This document shows positions 7,345 to 16,713 of a stretch of DNA of 64,000 bases, piece after piece. Source of the DNA: Ferdinandcohnia sp047238305 (lineage in GTDB: Bacteria; Bacillota; Bacilli; Bacillales; Bacillaceae_L); the NCBI RefSeq assembly GCF_047238305.1, contig NZ_JBDFMO010000001.1, positions 992,001-1,056,000 on the forward strand, in the 5' to 3' direction. Made by a program: the position numbers and the translations under genes. The stretch's first letter is position 1, and every line of letters starts with the position of its first letter. The notes under the pieces are model-generated. The model was not told the DNA's origin. It saw only the letters and a program-made list of their open reading frames with translations, and made no database searches.

Positions 7345-8787
7345 TCCGTTTTGTTTAGCTTTCTCCCAGATGGCGTCAAGTTGTTCAAGAGTTTGCTCTT
7401 CGAACTTTAGCCCTTGTGTTTTGAGTTCTTCTTCTATAAATCGAAAACGTCTTGCGAACTTTTGATTGGTCATCGCAAGTGCTTCCTCTGGGTCAAATTT
7501 ATAAAATCTCGCTATATTGGCTAAAGCAAATAGGATATCGCCGAATTCTTGAACAGCCTCTCCTTTTTGTTTTTGGGTTACCGCTTCCTTGTATTCTTGT
7601 ATTTCTTCAAAAACCTTGTCCCACATAGGTTCGACAGCATCCCAGTCAAATCCTACCTTGGCGGCCTTTTTTTGATACTGAACAGCCTTCATTAAACCTG
7701 GCAAGCCTTTTGTGACTTCATCTAAAATCGACTTTTCTTTAAGAGCATTGCCTTTTTCCATTCGTTTAATTTGCTCCCAATTGGTCACGACTTCCTCTGC
7801 TGTATCAGCTGATACTTCTCCAAATACATGTGGATGTCTTCGAATCATTTTTTCAGAAATTCCACGAATGACATCATCAATGGTAAACATTCCTTCATCC
7901 TCACCAATTTGGGCGTGAAGGAGAACTTGAAGAAGCACATCCCCTAGCTCTTCTGCTAAATGAGCATCATCTTCACTGTCGATTGCATCAAGAACCTCGT
8001 AAGCTTCCTCTAGCAAATATTTTTTCAACGATTCGTGAGTTTGCTTTTGATCCCAGGGGCATCCACCGGGACCTCTTAACGCCGCAATAATTCTTCTAAA
8101 GGAACGAAAATCATGGTAAAGCATCTCATCTTCTTTCACAGGCGGAACATAGACGCTTGTCAGATTGTTGACGCTCGATTCTCGATCCAACTCATATAGA
8201 GGAACCTTTGTAATTTTTTCTTCTTTACTACCCGCTGCGGTTACGATATACACTTCATATTCATCTGGCAATTGCTCCATTAAAGTTAATTTCACGTTGG
8301 AAGCAATGTACTGGTCATACACCTGACAAATGATGATATGCTGTGATAGCTGTAGTTCATCTTTTTCAAAGGATAAGGCATCAAGGAATTGAAATCCTTC
8401 AATCGGGTCAATCTTTAGTGATGCGAATAACGGGTCAATAAAGCTTTGGCCACCCTCAATTTGAACCAGAAGGGTTTTTTCCTCAAACAAAAGTTGAGTT
8501 GTCTTTTCTGCTACCATTGGGTGCCCCGGTACGGCATAGACAATATCCTTTGTTTTTGCTTCATCTTTTAAAATAGCAACGATTTCATCATAAACTGCCT
8601 CAAATTGATCATGCTTTTCATAAATCTCATCGAAGGATTGATAGGAAATTCCTTCCGCCTCTAATTCCTTAATGACAGGATGCTCCTTCGTCCGAAGAAA
8701 CAAATGTTCAGTCGCTAAAAGCTTACGATAGATGCCGAGTGGAAGCTGTGATAAATCTCCCGCTCCTAATCCGATAACAGTAATCAT
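7339..8787 (-). CDS. yabN: YabN, tetrapyrrole-methylase-like domain fused to MazG pyrophosphohydrolase
   Basis: The 482-residue protein has two parts. Residues 1-215 form a tetrapyrrole (corrin/porphyrin) methylase-like domain (VIGLGAGDLSQLP at the start, VPGHPMVAEKTT near 95). Residues 230-482 form a MazG nucleotide pyrophosphohydrolase with GGCPWDQKQTHESL and LLEEAYEVLDAI near 240-265 and a second MazG-like helix pair EFGDILFAL near 425. MazG enzymes hydrolyse NTPs to NMP and PPi and clean the nucleotide pool. The job of the methylase-like part is unknown. Its ATG overlaps the yabM stop by 4 bases. Its stop codon lies in the perfect palindrome of repeat copy A. Confidence 0.93.
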   Translation of the reverse strand: MITVIGLGAGDLSQLPLGIYRKLLATEHLFLRTKEHPVIKELEAEGISYQSFDEIYEKHDQFEAVYDEIVAILKDEAKTKDIVYAVPGHPMVAEKTTQLLFEEKTLLVQIEGGQSFIDPLFASLKIDPIEGFQFLDALSFEKDELQLSQHIIICQVYDQYIASNVKLTLMEQLPDEYEVYIVTAAGSKEEKITKVPLYELDRESSVNNLTSVYVPPVKEDEMLYHDFRSFRRIIAALRGPGGCPWDQKQTHESLKKYLLEEAYEVLDAIDSEDDAHLAEELGDVLLQVLLHAQIGEDEGMFTIDDVIRGISEKMIRRHPHVFGEVSADTAEEVVTNWEQIKRMEKGNALKEKSILDEVTKGLPGLMKAVQYQKKAAKVGFDWDAVEPMWDKVFEEIQEYKEAVTQKQKGEAVQEFGDILFALANIARFYKFDPEEALAMTNQKFARRFRFIEEELKTQGLKFEEQTLEQLDAIWEKAKQNGL

Positions 8788-10409
8788 ATTTTTTTACCCC
8801 CTTTAAGTAACCTAATAAGAAAGGTTCCTTTTGATCCAATTGGGATTTCTGAGAGCTCTTCTTCCGTAAATACGCTCCCTCTTAAAATGAAAAATAGATA
8901 GGTCAACCCTCCAATAAAAACAGAGGTCAATGCTTCGACGCTTGCAAATGTTCGACTTTCTCCTAGTATCGGAAAAAGGTGATGCAAGACCCAAGAGTAA
9001 CAAAAAATGACGAACGCCATAGCACCTGTTGCAAAAAAGACGTGATAAACAAATGTCCAATTGCCCAGCACCCCAGGTAACTTTCTTTTTACAATTATCA
9101 TTTGTATAACGGCTATTACCCCAAAAGCAAACAATGTTGCAACAGCTGCCCCACTCGTTTCATAAGTAGGAATAAGTAACAGATTAAAAATCCATTTTAA
9201 AAACATTCCACCCATAATGACAATAGCAGGTATAAACGAATGACCCAACCCTTGTAAAATCGCAGTAATGGATTGCGATATTGTCGTAAATAAAATCGAA
9301 AAACCGAAGACCATTAAGACATTTGTTCCATGGTCGTTTCGAAATAGCATAATATTGGTTGGCTCTAGGACACAAGCAAGTCCTACCGCTGCCCCAAGTC
9401 CTACAACAACACTTAAACGGAATGTTAAATCGACCTTTTTCCGAATAAAGGCCATATCGTTTCTTGCCTTTGCACTTGCGATTAGTGGTACAAGCGATAA
9501 CGCCAAGGATGTAGCAACGATTGTCCCAAGCTGAAGCAAAGGCTGGCCTCTATCATAAACGCCTTTTACCTGTTTCGCTACCTCTTCTTCCATTCCACCG
9601 GAGACTAACAATGAATATACGGTGAAGGAATCGACCAACTGAAATAGAATTAACAGTAAAGCACTGATACAAATCGTCATTCCTTGAGTAAAAAGGATTT
9701 TAACAATTTCCATCGTGTGAATTGAAGCTTTTTTATAGAGTCGTTTTTGGTCGACTTTCTTCCTTTTTAGTAAATAAAACAACAGAACGGATATTGCTGC
9801 AACCCCACCTGTAACCGATCCAAATATCGCCCCTGCCCCTGCCTCATATACTCCATAGCCATAATCCAAGAGAATAAATGACATGAGTAGGATGGTGACA
9901 ACGCGAATTAATTGTTCTGTTACTTGTGAAACAGCGGTTGGAATCATATTTTTATGACCCTGAAAATACCCACGAAAGACAGAAATAAACGGTAAGAGTA
10001 AAAAGGAAAAGGAAATCACCTTTACTAGGGATGAAAGCTCTTTGTCACCCATCCAGCCGGCAACGACTTCTGCTCCCCAGTATAAAAAACTAAATAGGAC
10101 AATCCCCATTCCGAGTAATGTTAGTAACGTGATATAAAGTATTTTCACAACAGAAGCTTCATCCTGTTGTTCCAATTTTTCGGCAAGAAGCTTTGAAATA
10201 ATCACTGGAAATCCATATGTCGAAAAAACGAGGACAATTCCGTATATCGGATATGCCTGTTGATATATGTAAAAACCGATATCTCCCGCAATATTTTGAT
10301 AGGGGATTCGGTAGCCTGCACTTAGTATCTTGGTGATCAAACCGGCAAGGGTAAGGATAAATGCCCCTTCCCAAATTCGGTTTGACCGCTCTGCGGATTG
10401 GACGTCCAT
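8784..10409 (-). CDS. yabM: Polysaccharide/lipid flippase of the MOP superfamily, YabM
   Basis: The 541-residue integral membrane protein has around 14 hydrophobic segments along its length. It belongs to the MOP (Wzx/MurJ/SpoVB) superfamily, with NRIWEGAFILTLAGLITKILSA at the N-terminus. Family members move lipid-linked oligosaccharides across the membrane. Its paralogue SpoVB acts in cortex synthesis, but the substrate of YabM is not established. It overlaps yabN by 4 bases, so the two are co-translated. Upstream lies the spoVT terminator and a short gap holding a probable promoter. It is not MurJ by position, though the fold is the same. Confidence 0.88.
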   Translation of the reverse strand: MDVQSAERSNRIWEGAFILTLAGLITKILSAGYRIPYQNIAGDIGFYIYQQAYPIYGIVLVFSTYGFPVIISKLLAEKLEQQDEASVVKILYITLLTLLGMGIVLFSFLYWGAEVVAGWMGDKELSSLVKVISFSFLLLPFISVFRGYFQGHKNMIPTAVSQVTEQLIRVVTILLMSFILLDYGYGVYEAGAGAIFGSVTGGVAAISVLLFYLLKRKKVDQKRLYKKASIHTMEIVKILFTQGMTICISALLLILFQLVDSFTVYSLLVSGGMEEEVAKQVKGVYDRGQPLLQLGTIVATSLALSLVPLIASAKARNDMAFIRKKVDLTFRLSVVVGLGAAVGLACVLEPTNIMLFRNDHGTNVLMVFGFSILFTTISQSITAILQGLGHSFIPAIVIMGGMFLKWIFNLLLIPTYETSGAAVATLFAFGVIAVIQMIIVKRKLPGVLGNWTFVYHVFFATGAMAFVIFCYSWVLHHLFPILGESRTFASVEALTSVFIGGLTYLFFILRGSVFTEEELSEIPIGSKGTFLIRLLKGGKKI

Positions 10410-10494
10410 CGCCCATCTCCTTCCAATCAGATAATTTCCAGTGTATTATAACATACTTAAAGTTCTACGTAGGACAATTCCTCCCTAACGGAAG

Positions 10495-10521
10495 AAAAGG
10501 CAGCTAAAATAGCTACCTTTT
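10495..10521 (-). terminator. Terminator downstream of spoVT
   Basis: In minus-strand sense AAAGGTAGCTA and TAGCTGCCTTT pair around a short loop with one mismatch, followed by T residues. It lies 22 bases after the spoVT stop. Confidence 0.75.
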
Positions 10522-10542
10522 CCATCTATTCATGCTTTTATA

Positions 10543-11079
10543 TTACTGTTCCATCTGACGCGCTAAGAATCCAGCTGCAGTTTCGACTGCTTTTTGTTCT
10601 ACTTCTCCAAGCGCTTTTTCTTTTGATAAAATCACAACTGCTCCTATTGGATCACCGTTTGCAATGATTGGACCGATTGTATATGATGAGATTGTTTCAT
10701 CGGTACCCTCCACGATGGATACTTGGCGTTCCTCTGTTTCCAAAATAGAGGATCTATCCTCCATCGATTTTTCGACTAGCTCACTAATGTTTTTATTTAA
10801 GTATTCTTTTTTAGAGCCTCCTGCCACCGCAATAAATGCATCACGGTCACAAATAAGTACTTGATGCCCAAGGCTATCAAATAGGGCCTCTGCATATTCC
10901 TTTGCAAAATCGCTTAGTTCACTAATCGGAGAATATTTCTTTAAAATAACCTCACCATCTCGATCAACAAAAATCTCTAATGGATCTCCTTCTCTAATAC
11001 GTAACGTTCTGCGGATCTCTTTTGGGATAACTACTCGACCTAAATCATCAATTCGACGAACAATTCCAGTTGCCTTCAT
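10543..11079 (-). CDS. spoVT: Stage V sporulation protein T, AbrB-family regulator with GAF domain
   Basis: The 178-residue protein has an AbrB-type swapped-hairpin DNA-binding domain in residues 1-50 (MKATGIVRRIDDLGRVVIPK). A GAF-like sensor domain follows from about 55 to 178 (ELSDFAKEYAEALFDSLGHQVLICDRDAF). SpoVT is made under sigma-G in the forespore and tunes sigma-G-dependent genes, affecting germination. The size equals that of B. subtilis SpoVT. Neighbours mfd and yabM are the classical ones. I could not find a convincing sigma-G promoter in the 232-bp gap upstream (11080-11311); that gap holds a small perfect 7-bp hairpin (TCACGAT/ATCGTGA) near 11206 and otherwise nothing I recognise. 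Confidence 0.96.
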   Translation of the reverse strand: MKATGIVRRIDDLGRVVIPKEIRRTLRIREGDPLEIFVDRDGEVILKKYSPISELSDFAKEYAEALFDSLGHQVLICDRDAFIAVAGGSKKEYLNKNISELVEKSMEDRSSILETEERQVSIVEGTDETISSYTIGPIIANGDPIGAVVILSKEKALGEVEQKAVETAAGFLARQMEQ

Positions 11080-11311
11080 TCTTATGATGCCTCACTTTCA
11101 TCTGATGATTAAAGAATAGTGGTGATTAATGTACAATTTGTCTGGATTTGAATAAATCACCATTTGTTGTTGAGTTTAGTATCTTACACCATCAAAGTTC
11201 TATTCACGATGATCGTGATTTTTCATCAGAGGGAAAATTAACCATACATCAGAACTATAGGTCACTTAGACTTTGGTTCTATTCATCAAATTGTTTAACT
11301 AGTCCTAAGAG

Positions 11312-14300
11312 TTAAACCGCATTTACGTTTTCTTTTTTCACATCTTGTAACCCTTTAACCATATCATAAATTATGCCTAACCATTGGTTTACATCTAGTC
11401 CTTTTGTTTGGATGACAATTTTCAACTTACTGCCTTCCATACCAAGACCGACCATTCGACCAAATGTATTTCCTAATTTAAAGATCTTCCCACCGTCAAT
11501 GTGACTGCTTGCTTCTTCAGATAAAAGAATTGTAATTTCCTGTTTAGACTGTTTAATGGAGATGACTTGCTCCGCTAATGCATAAACCTTTATTTTGGCA
11601 ATCTTAAATAGATAGTCCACTTCTACTGGGTATTCACCAAAACGATCCACCATCTCTTCTTGAAGTTCTTCTACATCCTCCATTGAAGAGATACCTCGAA
11701 ATCGCTTATACATATCAATTTTTTGGCGACCATCTGAAATATATGCATCTGGAATATACGCATCCACTTCAACATCAATTTCCACACTCTTTTGTTTTAC
11801 TGTTGTCGCATCTCCCTTACGTTCCTCAATTGCCTCTTTCAGCATTTGTGAGTATAGGTCAAATCCAACAGAATCAATAAATCCGTGCTGTTGAGCGCCT
11901 AAAATATTTCCTGCTCCACGAATAGACAAGTCGCGCATCGCGATTTTAAATCCTGAACCTAGTTCTGTAAATTCCTTGATTGCTTGTAGTCGTTTTTCGG
12001 CGACTTCATTCAATACCTTATCCTTCCGGTACGTAAAATACGCATATGCTACACGATTCGAGCGTCCTACACGACCTCTAAGTTGATAAAGCTGTGATAG
12101 GCCCATTCGGTCGGCATCTTGTACAATCAAAGTGTTCACATTTGGAATATCGACACCTGTTTCAATAATCGTTGTTGTCACGAGGACATCATATTGCCCA
12201 TCTAGGAAATTTAAAATCACTGATTCAAGTTCATTTTCAGTCATTCTTCCGTGAGCATACGCAATCCTTGCCTCAGGAACTAGCATGGAGATTTCTTCTG
12301 CCTTTCGCTCAATATCCTCTACACGATTATATAAAAAGTATACTTGACCATCCCTTGCCATTTCCCGTTCAATCGCTTCTCTTATTAGTTCACCATTGTA
12401 TTCAACGACATAGGTCTGCACCGGGAAGCGATTTTCTGGTGGTGTTTCGATGACAGACAGGTCACGAACACCTAGCATAGACATATGAAGTGTCCGTGGG
12501 ATTGGTGTAGCCGTCAAAGTGAGCACATCTATATTCGCTTTTAATTGTTTGATTTTTTCCTTATGTGTAACACCAAAACGTTGTTCCTCATCAATAATTA
12601 AAAGACCTAAATCTTTATACGTAATGTCCTTAGACAAGAGGCGATGTGTTCCGACGGCAATATCAATTGTTCCTGCCTTTAGCCCTTTTATAACCTCTGT
12701 TTGCTGTTTCTTGGAACGGAAACGGCTTAGTTGTCCAATTGAAATTGGGAAGTCCTGAAACCTTTCACGGATGGTTTCATAATGCTGTTGCGCCAAAATG
12801 GTAGTTGGCACTAGGAAGGCAACCTGCTTTCCATCCATGATCGCCTTGAATGCTGCACGAATTGCAACCTCTGTCTTTCCATAACCTACATCTCCACAAA
12901 GGAGGCGATCCATTGGACGCTCGCGTTCCATATCCTTTTTAATTTCATGGATTGACCTCAGCTGGTCCTCTGTTTCTTGATATTGGAAAGAAGCTTCAAA
13001 TTCTCTTTGCATTTCTCCATCTGGAGAAAAGGCAAATCCTTTACTGGCTTCACGCTCGGCATATAGCTTAATTAGATCTTCCGCAATATCCTGTACAGAC
13101 GATTCAACTTTCTTCTTAACACGTTTCCAATCAGTACCACCTAGTTTGTAAATCTTCGGTTCCTTACCTTCAGAGCCAACATACTTTTGTACCTGTTCAA
13201 TCTGATCTACAGGCACGTAAAGTTTATCGTTCCCTTGATAGCGAATATGCAAATAATCTTTGTGAATTCCGTTGATTTCTAATGTTTCAATTCCTAAATA
13301 CTTTCCAATCCCATGGTTTATGTGAACAACATGGTCCCCGACATGCAATTCAGAATAGCTTTTGATCCGCTCCGCATTTGAAAGCTTTTGCTTTCTCTTG
13401 GACTTTTGCATTTTTTTCTTAAAGAGCTCTTCCTCAGTGATGACTGCGACTCGTTGCAAAGGTAATTCAAAGCCATCCTGCAAATCTCCAAGCATGATTT
13501 GTGCTTTTCCTAGCAAAATATCTCCATCCGTTTTACTAGGAATTACTTCAATCTCATAGTCAGACAGGACTTGCTCCAATTTTTTCACTCGCTCCTCATT
13601 TGAACCGATGAAAATAACAGAGTAATTCCCTTTTTGCCAGCGTTCAAGCTCTGTTTTTAGAACATGCATTTGACCGTGGAAATTTTGCATCTGTTTACAG
13701 GACATATTTAAAATGTTCTGTGGACTTGTATGCGGGACATGCCTTAGAAATAGAGATAAATACACATAAGGATTGGTTGATTGTTGAAGAAGCTTTGTAA
13801 ACGAATGTGACAGAGTCAAATTATGAATGATCTCACCTTTTAATAAAAGACTTATCACCCATTCAGCCTCTTCCTTATCCAGGCTTTCTGCCATCTCCTG
13901 GATTCTACTAATTTCATCTAACAACACAATCCCATTATTAGGTAAATAGTCTAGCAAACTAGCAGGCTGGTCGTAGATGAGAGATAGATATTTGAACATC
14001 TGCTGCAAAGTTTGCCCATTTCTTAATTGTTCAAGCTCGGCAGAAATATTCTCTACGAACAGTTCCTTTACTTTTTCATCTTTAATCTTCTTTAAGCTTC
14101 TCGCTAGTCCTTCTTCTAATGCATTTGCGCCTTTTTCCAAATGTGTTGGCGTTAATAGAATTTCCGTTGCAGGTCCGAGCACAACCTTGTTGATTTTTCC
14201 TTGTGATCGCTGATCTTCAAGTGAGAATGTTCGGATTGAATCTACTTCCGTATCAAACAACTCAATCCGTACTGGATTTTCCTCGGTTAACGGGTAGATA

Positions 14301-14848
14301 TCTAGAATTCCACCTCTTACACTATATTCACCAGGTGCTGATACCATTGACACCCGTTCATAACCCATAGCAACGAGCTTTTCCAATGTATCTGCCACTT
14401 CAATATCATCACCAACCGTAAAGGTTAGTTGGCTTTCATTCCATAACTTTTTAGGTGGAAGTAACCTTTTTAATCCCGCAATCGGAGCAACAATGACCCC
14501 TTTGGATTGGTGGCTCCAATAGTTCAACGCTTCGATTCGTTGCCCTTTTAGTTCAGGGCTTGCGATTCCAATTTCTGATGCGATTAATTCATTTACTGGA
14601 TAGAGGAAAACCTCGTCTTCATCTAAAAGCGCATTTAAATCTTCATAAATTTTTTGAGCCTGAAACAAATTATGCGTCACAACTAAGATAGGTCGTTTTG
14701 TCTGCCTATATAGAGCTGCCGTAAACACAGTGCGAGCAGAACCCGATAAACCAGCAATTAACTGTTCTCGTAACCCCTCATCTATTCCATTTATAATGGA
14801 TTTTAACTCATCATTATTTCCAACATATTGCTGTAGTCCCTTTAGCAA
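11312..14848 (-). CDS. mfd: Transcription-repair coupling factor Mfd
   Basis: The 1178-residue protein has the standard Mfd order. A UvrB-homology module fills residues 1-350 (AGLSGSARTVFTAAL). An RNA-polymerase-interacting CarD-like domain lies near 490-560 (LHVGDHVVHINHGIGKYLG). A RecG-like helicase follows with Walker A GDVGYGKTE near 650, DEEQ near 752 and QLRGRVGRS near 940. The TRCF C-terminal domain starts near 1030. Mfd removes stalled RNA polymerase at lesions and recruits UvrA. The start is a TTG at 14848 with GAGGGGG upstream; the B. subtilis protein aligns from this point. Inverted repeats overlap the leader (see findings). Confidence 0.97.
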   Translation of the reverse strand: MLKGLQQYVGNNDELKSIINGIDEGLREQLIAGLSGSARTVFTAALYRQTKRPILVVTHNLFQAQKIYEDLNALLDEDEVFLYPVNELIASEIGIASPELKGQRIEALNYWSHQSKGVIVAPIAGLKRLLPPKKLWNESQLTFTVGDDIEVADTLEKLVAMGYERVSMVSAPGEYSVRGGILDIYPLTEENPVRIELFDTEVDSIRTFSLEDQRSQGKINKVVLGPATEILLTPTHLEKGANALEEGLARSLKKIKDEKVKELFVENISAELEQLRNGQTLQQMFKYLSLIYDQPASLLDYLPNNGIVLLDEISRIQEMAESLDKEEAEWVISLLLKGEIIHNLTLSHSFTKLLQQSTNPYVYLSLFLRHVPHTSPQNILNMSCKQMQNFHGQMHVLKTELERWQKGNYSVIFIGSNEERVKKLEQVLSDYEIEVIPSKTDGDILLGKAQIMLGDLQDGFELPLQRVAVITEEELFKKKMQKSKRKQKLSNAERIKSYSELHVGDHVVHINHGIGKYLGIETLEINGIHKDYLHIRYQGNDKLYVPVDQIEQVQKYVGSEGKEPKIYKLGGTDWKRVKKKVESSVQDIAEDLIKLYAEREASKGFAFSPDGEMQREFEASFQYQETEDQLRSIHEIKKDMERERPMDRLLCGDVGYGKTEVAIRAAFKAIMDGKQVAFLVPTTILAQQHYETIRERFQDFPISIGQLSRFRSKKQQTEVIKGLKAGTIDIAVGTHRLLSKDITYKDLGLLIIDEEQRFGVTHKEKIKQLKANIDVLTLTATPIPRTLHMSMLGVRDLSVIETPPENRFPVQTYVVEYNGELIREAIEREMARDGQVYFLYNRVEDIERKAEEISMLVPEARIAYAHGRMTENELESVILNFLDGQYDVLVTTTIIETGVDIPNVNTLIVQDADRMGLSQLYQLRGRVGRSNRVAYAYFTYRKDKVLNEVAEKRLQAIKEFTELGSGFKIAMRDLSIRGAGNILGAQQHGFIDSVGFDLYSQMLKEAIEERKGDATTVKQKSVEIDVEVDAYIPDAYISDGRQKIDMYKRFRGISSMEDVEELQEEMVDRFGEYPVEVDYLFKIAKIKVYALAEQVISIKQSKQEITILLSEEASSHIDGGKIFKLGNTFGRMVGLGMEGSKLKIVIQTKGLDVNQWLGIIYDMVKGLQDVKKENVNAV

Positions 14849-14923
14849 CTCGGTTACCCCCTCTCTAAGTTCGTAATGTTCCCTTTGGTTTAACCGAACT
14901 TAGGAATCTCAAGTCTTTATCTT

Positions 14924-14978
14924 AAAATAAATAGAAAAACGCTTTGGTGTGTGGGCCAAAGCTTTTTCTATTTATTTT
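14924..14978 (-). terminator. Terminator between fin and mfd
   Basis: A long stem pairs 14924-14946 with 14956-14978 (CTTTGG/CCAAAG core extended by AAATAAATAGAAAA/TTTTCTATTTATTT). Its outer arm includes the fin stop codon. In minus-strand sense the closing arm is A/T-rich, so this may act as a terminator or as an mRNA-stabilising hairpin. Confidence 0.6.
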
Positions 14979-15207
14979 ATTGAATAAATGATTCATATTG
15001 ATGAAAATCAGGATTACGCTGTAGTGCTTCCTGACAATCCTCACATATTGTCTTCACATGAATGTCCCCATTTGATTGGTATGAAATCATTTCTTGTCGC
15101 TCTTGGTCTGTTAATTGGTGGAACCCGAGACTTTCACTATGTAGGGACAAGCTATCAATGCTACCAACCTTCACACCACAATGTCGACAATGGTAATGTA
15201 GTGCCAT
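14977..15207 (-). CDS. fin: Anti-sigma-F factor Fin (YabK)
   Basis: The 76-residue protein begins MALHYHCRHCGVKVG at an ATG at 15207 with GAGGAGG 6 bases upstream; longer frames lack a ribosome site. Two zinc-ribbon knuckles are visible, CRHC near residues 7-10 and CEDC near 57-60. Fin binds RNA polymerase beta prime and displaces sigma-F, helping the switch to sigma-G in the forespore of B. subtilis. The length is identical to the homologue. Its stop codon lies inside the terminator stem that follows. Confidence 0.92.
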   Translation of the reverse strand: MALHYHCRHCGVKVGSIDSLSLHSESLGFHQLTDQERQEMISYQSNGDIHVKTICEDCQEALQRNPDFHQYESFIQ

Positions 15208-15306
15208 AAGAATCCTCCTCGTGAGATTACGACTCAAAGTTTACACTTTCTAGTATAAACCGCGAAGAGATTCTTTATTCACCACGACTTACCTTATCAT
15301 ACTATA

Positions 15307-15870
15307 TTATTTCGCATTAAATTCGTTCATTACCTGTAAAAATGGTGTGGATACCCACTTTTCTGCTGCCTCTGCTGACTTTTGAATGGCATCCTGTATA
15401 TCTTGTGACTCTTCTGGTTGAAAACGTCCTAGGACATAATCTGCTATCTTCATGCCATTTGTTGGACGGTTGATTCCAATTCGAATTCGTTTAAATTCTT
15501 GAGTACCTAAATGGTTGATAATGGACTTCATCCCATTATGACCTCCTGCGCTTCCTTTTTCACGAAGCCTGATTTTTCCTACAGGAAGATCCAACTCATC
15601 ATAGACAACTAGTATATCATCTACTAGAATATCATAATAATCCATAAGTGGTCTGATACTTTCTCCCGATAAATTCATATATGTTAGCGGCTTTAAAAGT
15701 AGAACCTTCTCTCCATTTACTAAGCCTTGACCAAATACCCCGTTGAATTTTGCTTTATCTAGCGAGATATGTAATTTGTCGGATAGCTCGTCAATAACCT
15801 TAAAGCCGACATTATGTCGTGTTTCCTCATACTGCCTTCCTGGATTTCCCAATCCAACAATTAGCTTCAT
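15307..15870 (-). CDS. pth: Peptidyl-tRNA hydrolase
   Basis: The enzyme releases tRNA from prematurely ended peptidyl-tRNA. The chosen start is ATG 15870, which gives 187 residues beginning MKLIVGLGNPGRQYEETRHNVGF; a GGGGGA site lies just upstream and the longer upstream frame does not match the family. Active-site residues are visible: Asn10 in GLGNPG, His20 in TRHNVGF and Asp94 region DELDLPVGKIR. A glycine-rich GSAGGHNGMKSI segment completes the site. The gene is spoVC of B. subtilis, where a mutation blocks sporulation. It follows ctc by about 100 bases. Confidence 0.96.
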   Translation of the reverse strand: MKLIVGLGNPGRQYEETRHNVGFKVIDELSDKLHISLDKAKFNGVFGQGLVNGEKVLLLKPLTYMNLSGESIRPLMDYYDILVDDILVVYDELDLPVGKIRLREKGSAGGHNGMKSIINHLGTQEFKRIRIGINRPTNGMKIADYVLGRFQPEESQDIQDAIQKSAEAAEKWVSTPFLQVMNEFNAK

Positions 15871-15921
15871 GTTATTTCCCCCATTTTTTTGAATAAAAAA
15901 GCTAGTGTCCCTGTTGCAAAA

Positions 15922-15946
15922 GGACGTAACCGTTTTGGTTACGTCC
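15922..15946 (-). terminator. Hairpin between ctc and pth, possible weak terminator
   Basis: A perfect 10-bp stem (GGACGTAACC/GGTTACGTCC) with a 5-base loop is followed in minus-strand sense by only four T. It could terminate or attenuate part of the ctc transcript before pth. Confidence 0.6.
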
Positions 15947-15972
15947 AACCTTTTAGTCCTCTATTCATTGCT

Positions 15973-16602
15973 TTACTCAGATTCGTTTGTTTCTCTGCCT
16001 TCTAAATTTTCTGGTTCACCAGGCTCTTGTTCTTCACCTGTACTAATCTCTTCTTCCTGTCTTGGAGCTAGAACCGATGCAACAACCTGAGAAAGGTCCT
16101 GGTTTATGGTATATTTACCATTCGTATCTATATCCTCAAGTTTAATAACATCCCCAACCCCTAAATTTGTCACATCCACATCAATGGTTTGTGGTATGTC
16201 TGTTGGTAGGGCAGAGATCGATATCTGATGAATTGACTGCTGAAGGACTCCACCATCCTTCACACCCACTGCTTCCCCAACTAAATTAAGATTCACGTCA
16301 ACCGTTACCTCTGTTGACATATTAACAATTTGAAAATCTGCATGTATGACTTCACTTTTAATTGGATCTGTTTGAATATCATGAAGCATGACTGAATGCT
16401 GGTTATTATTAATTGAAAGCTTAATAATCCCATTTCGCCCAGTTTCCCGAATCGTTTTTAAAAAATCTATACTACTTACGAAAATTGGCTGACTTTGATT
16501 TGGACCATTTAAAATAGCTGGGATGTTCCCCGCTTGTCTGATTTTCGTAAGTGTTGAATGTTTATCTTTTACTCGTTCTGTCGCTTCTAAAACTGCAGAC
16601 AT
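15973..16602 (-). CDS. ctc: General stress protein Ctc, ribosomal protein bL25 long form
   Basis: The 209-residue protein is the long (TL5/CTC) form of bL25: an N-terminal 5S-rRNA-binding beta barrel (residues 1-95) plus a C-terminal domain (TVDVNLNLVGEAVGVKDGGVLQQ). It ends in a very acidic tail (EEEISTGEEQEPGEPENLEG). It binds 5S rRNA in the large subunit. In B. subtilis ctc is the classical sigma-B stress gene. The ATG at 16602 is chosen because AAGGATGG lies 8 bases upstream. A sigma-B-like promoter is present upstream. Confidence 0.93.
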   Translation of the reverse strand: MSAVLEATERVKDKHSTLTKIRQAGNIPAILNGPNQSQPIFVSSIDFLKTIRETGRNGIIKLSINNNQHSVMLHDIQTDPIKSEVIHADFQIVNMSTEVTVDVNLNLVGEAVGVKDGGVLQQSIHQISISALPTDIPQTIDVDVTNLGVGDVIKLEDIDTNGKYTINQDLSQVVASVLAPRQEEEISTGEEQEPGEPENLEGRETNESE

Positions 16603-16642
16603 GTTATACACCATCCTTGGAAGATTTAGTCATATTACTAAA

Positions 16643-16668
16643 TTTCCCCTAAAGATGATGAAGTAAAC
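16643..16668 (-). promoter_or_regulatory. Sigma-B-type promoter of ctc
   Basis: In minus-strand sense GTTTAC (16668-16663) and GGGAAA (16648-16643) are 14 bp apart. The sigma-B consensus is GTTTAA, 12-15 bp, GGGTAT, and the B. subtilis ctc promoter is its model. The site lies 41 bases above the ctc start. Confidence 0.6.
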
Positions 16669-16713
16669 CTTCTTTTTTAAAAGAAAAGCCTCTTTTACGA
16701 TTGTGCATTCGTA

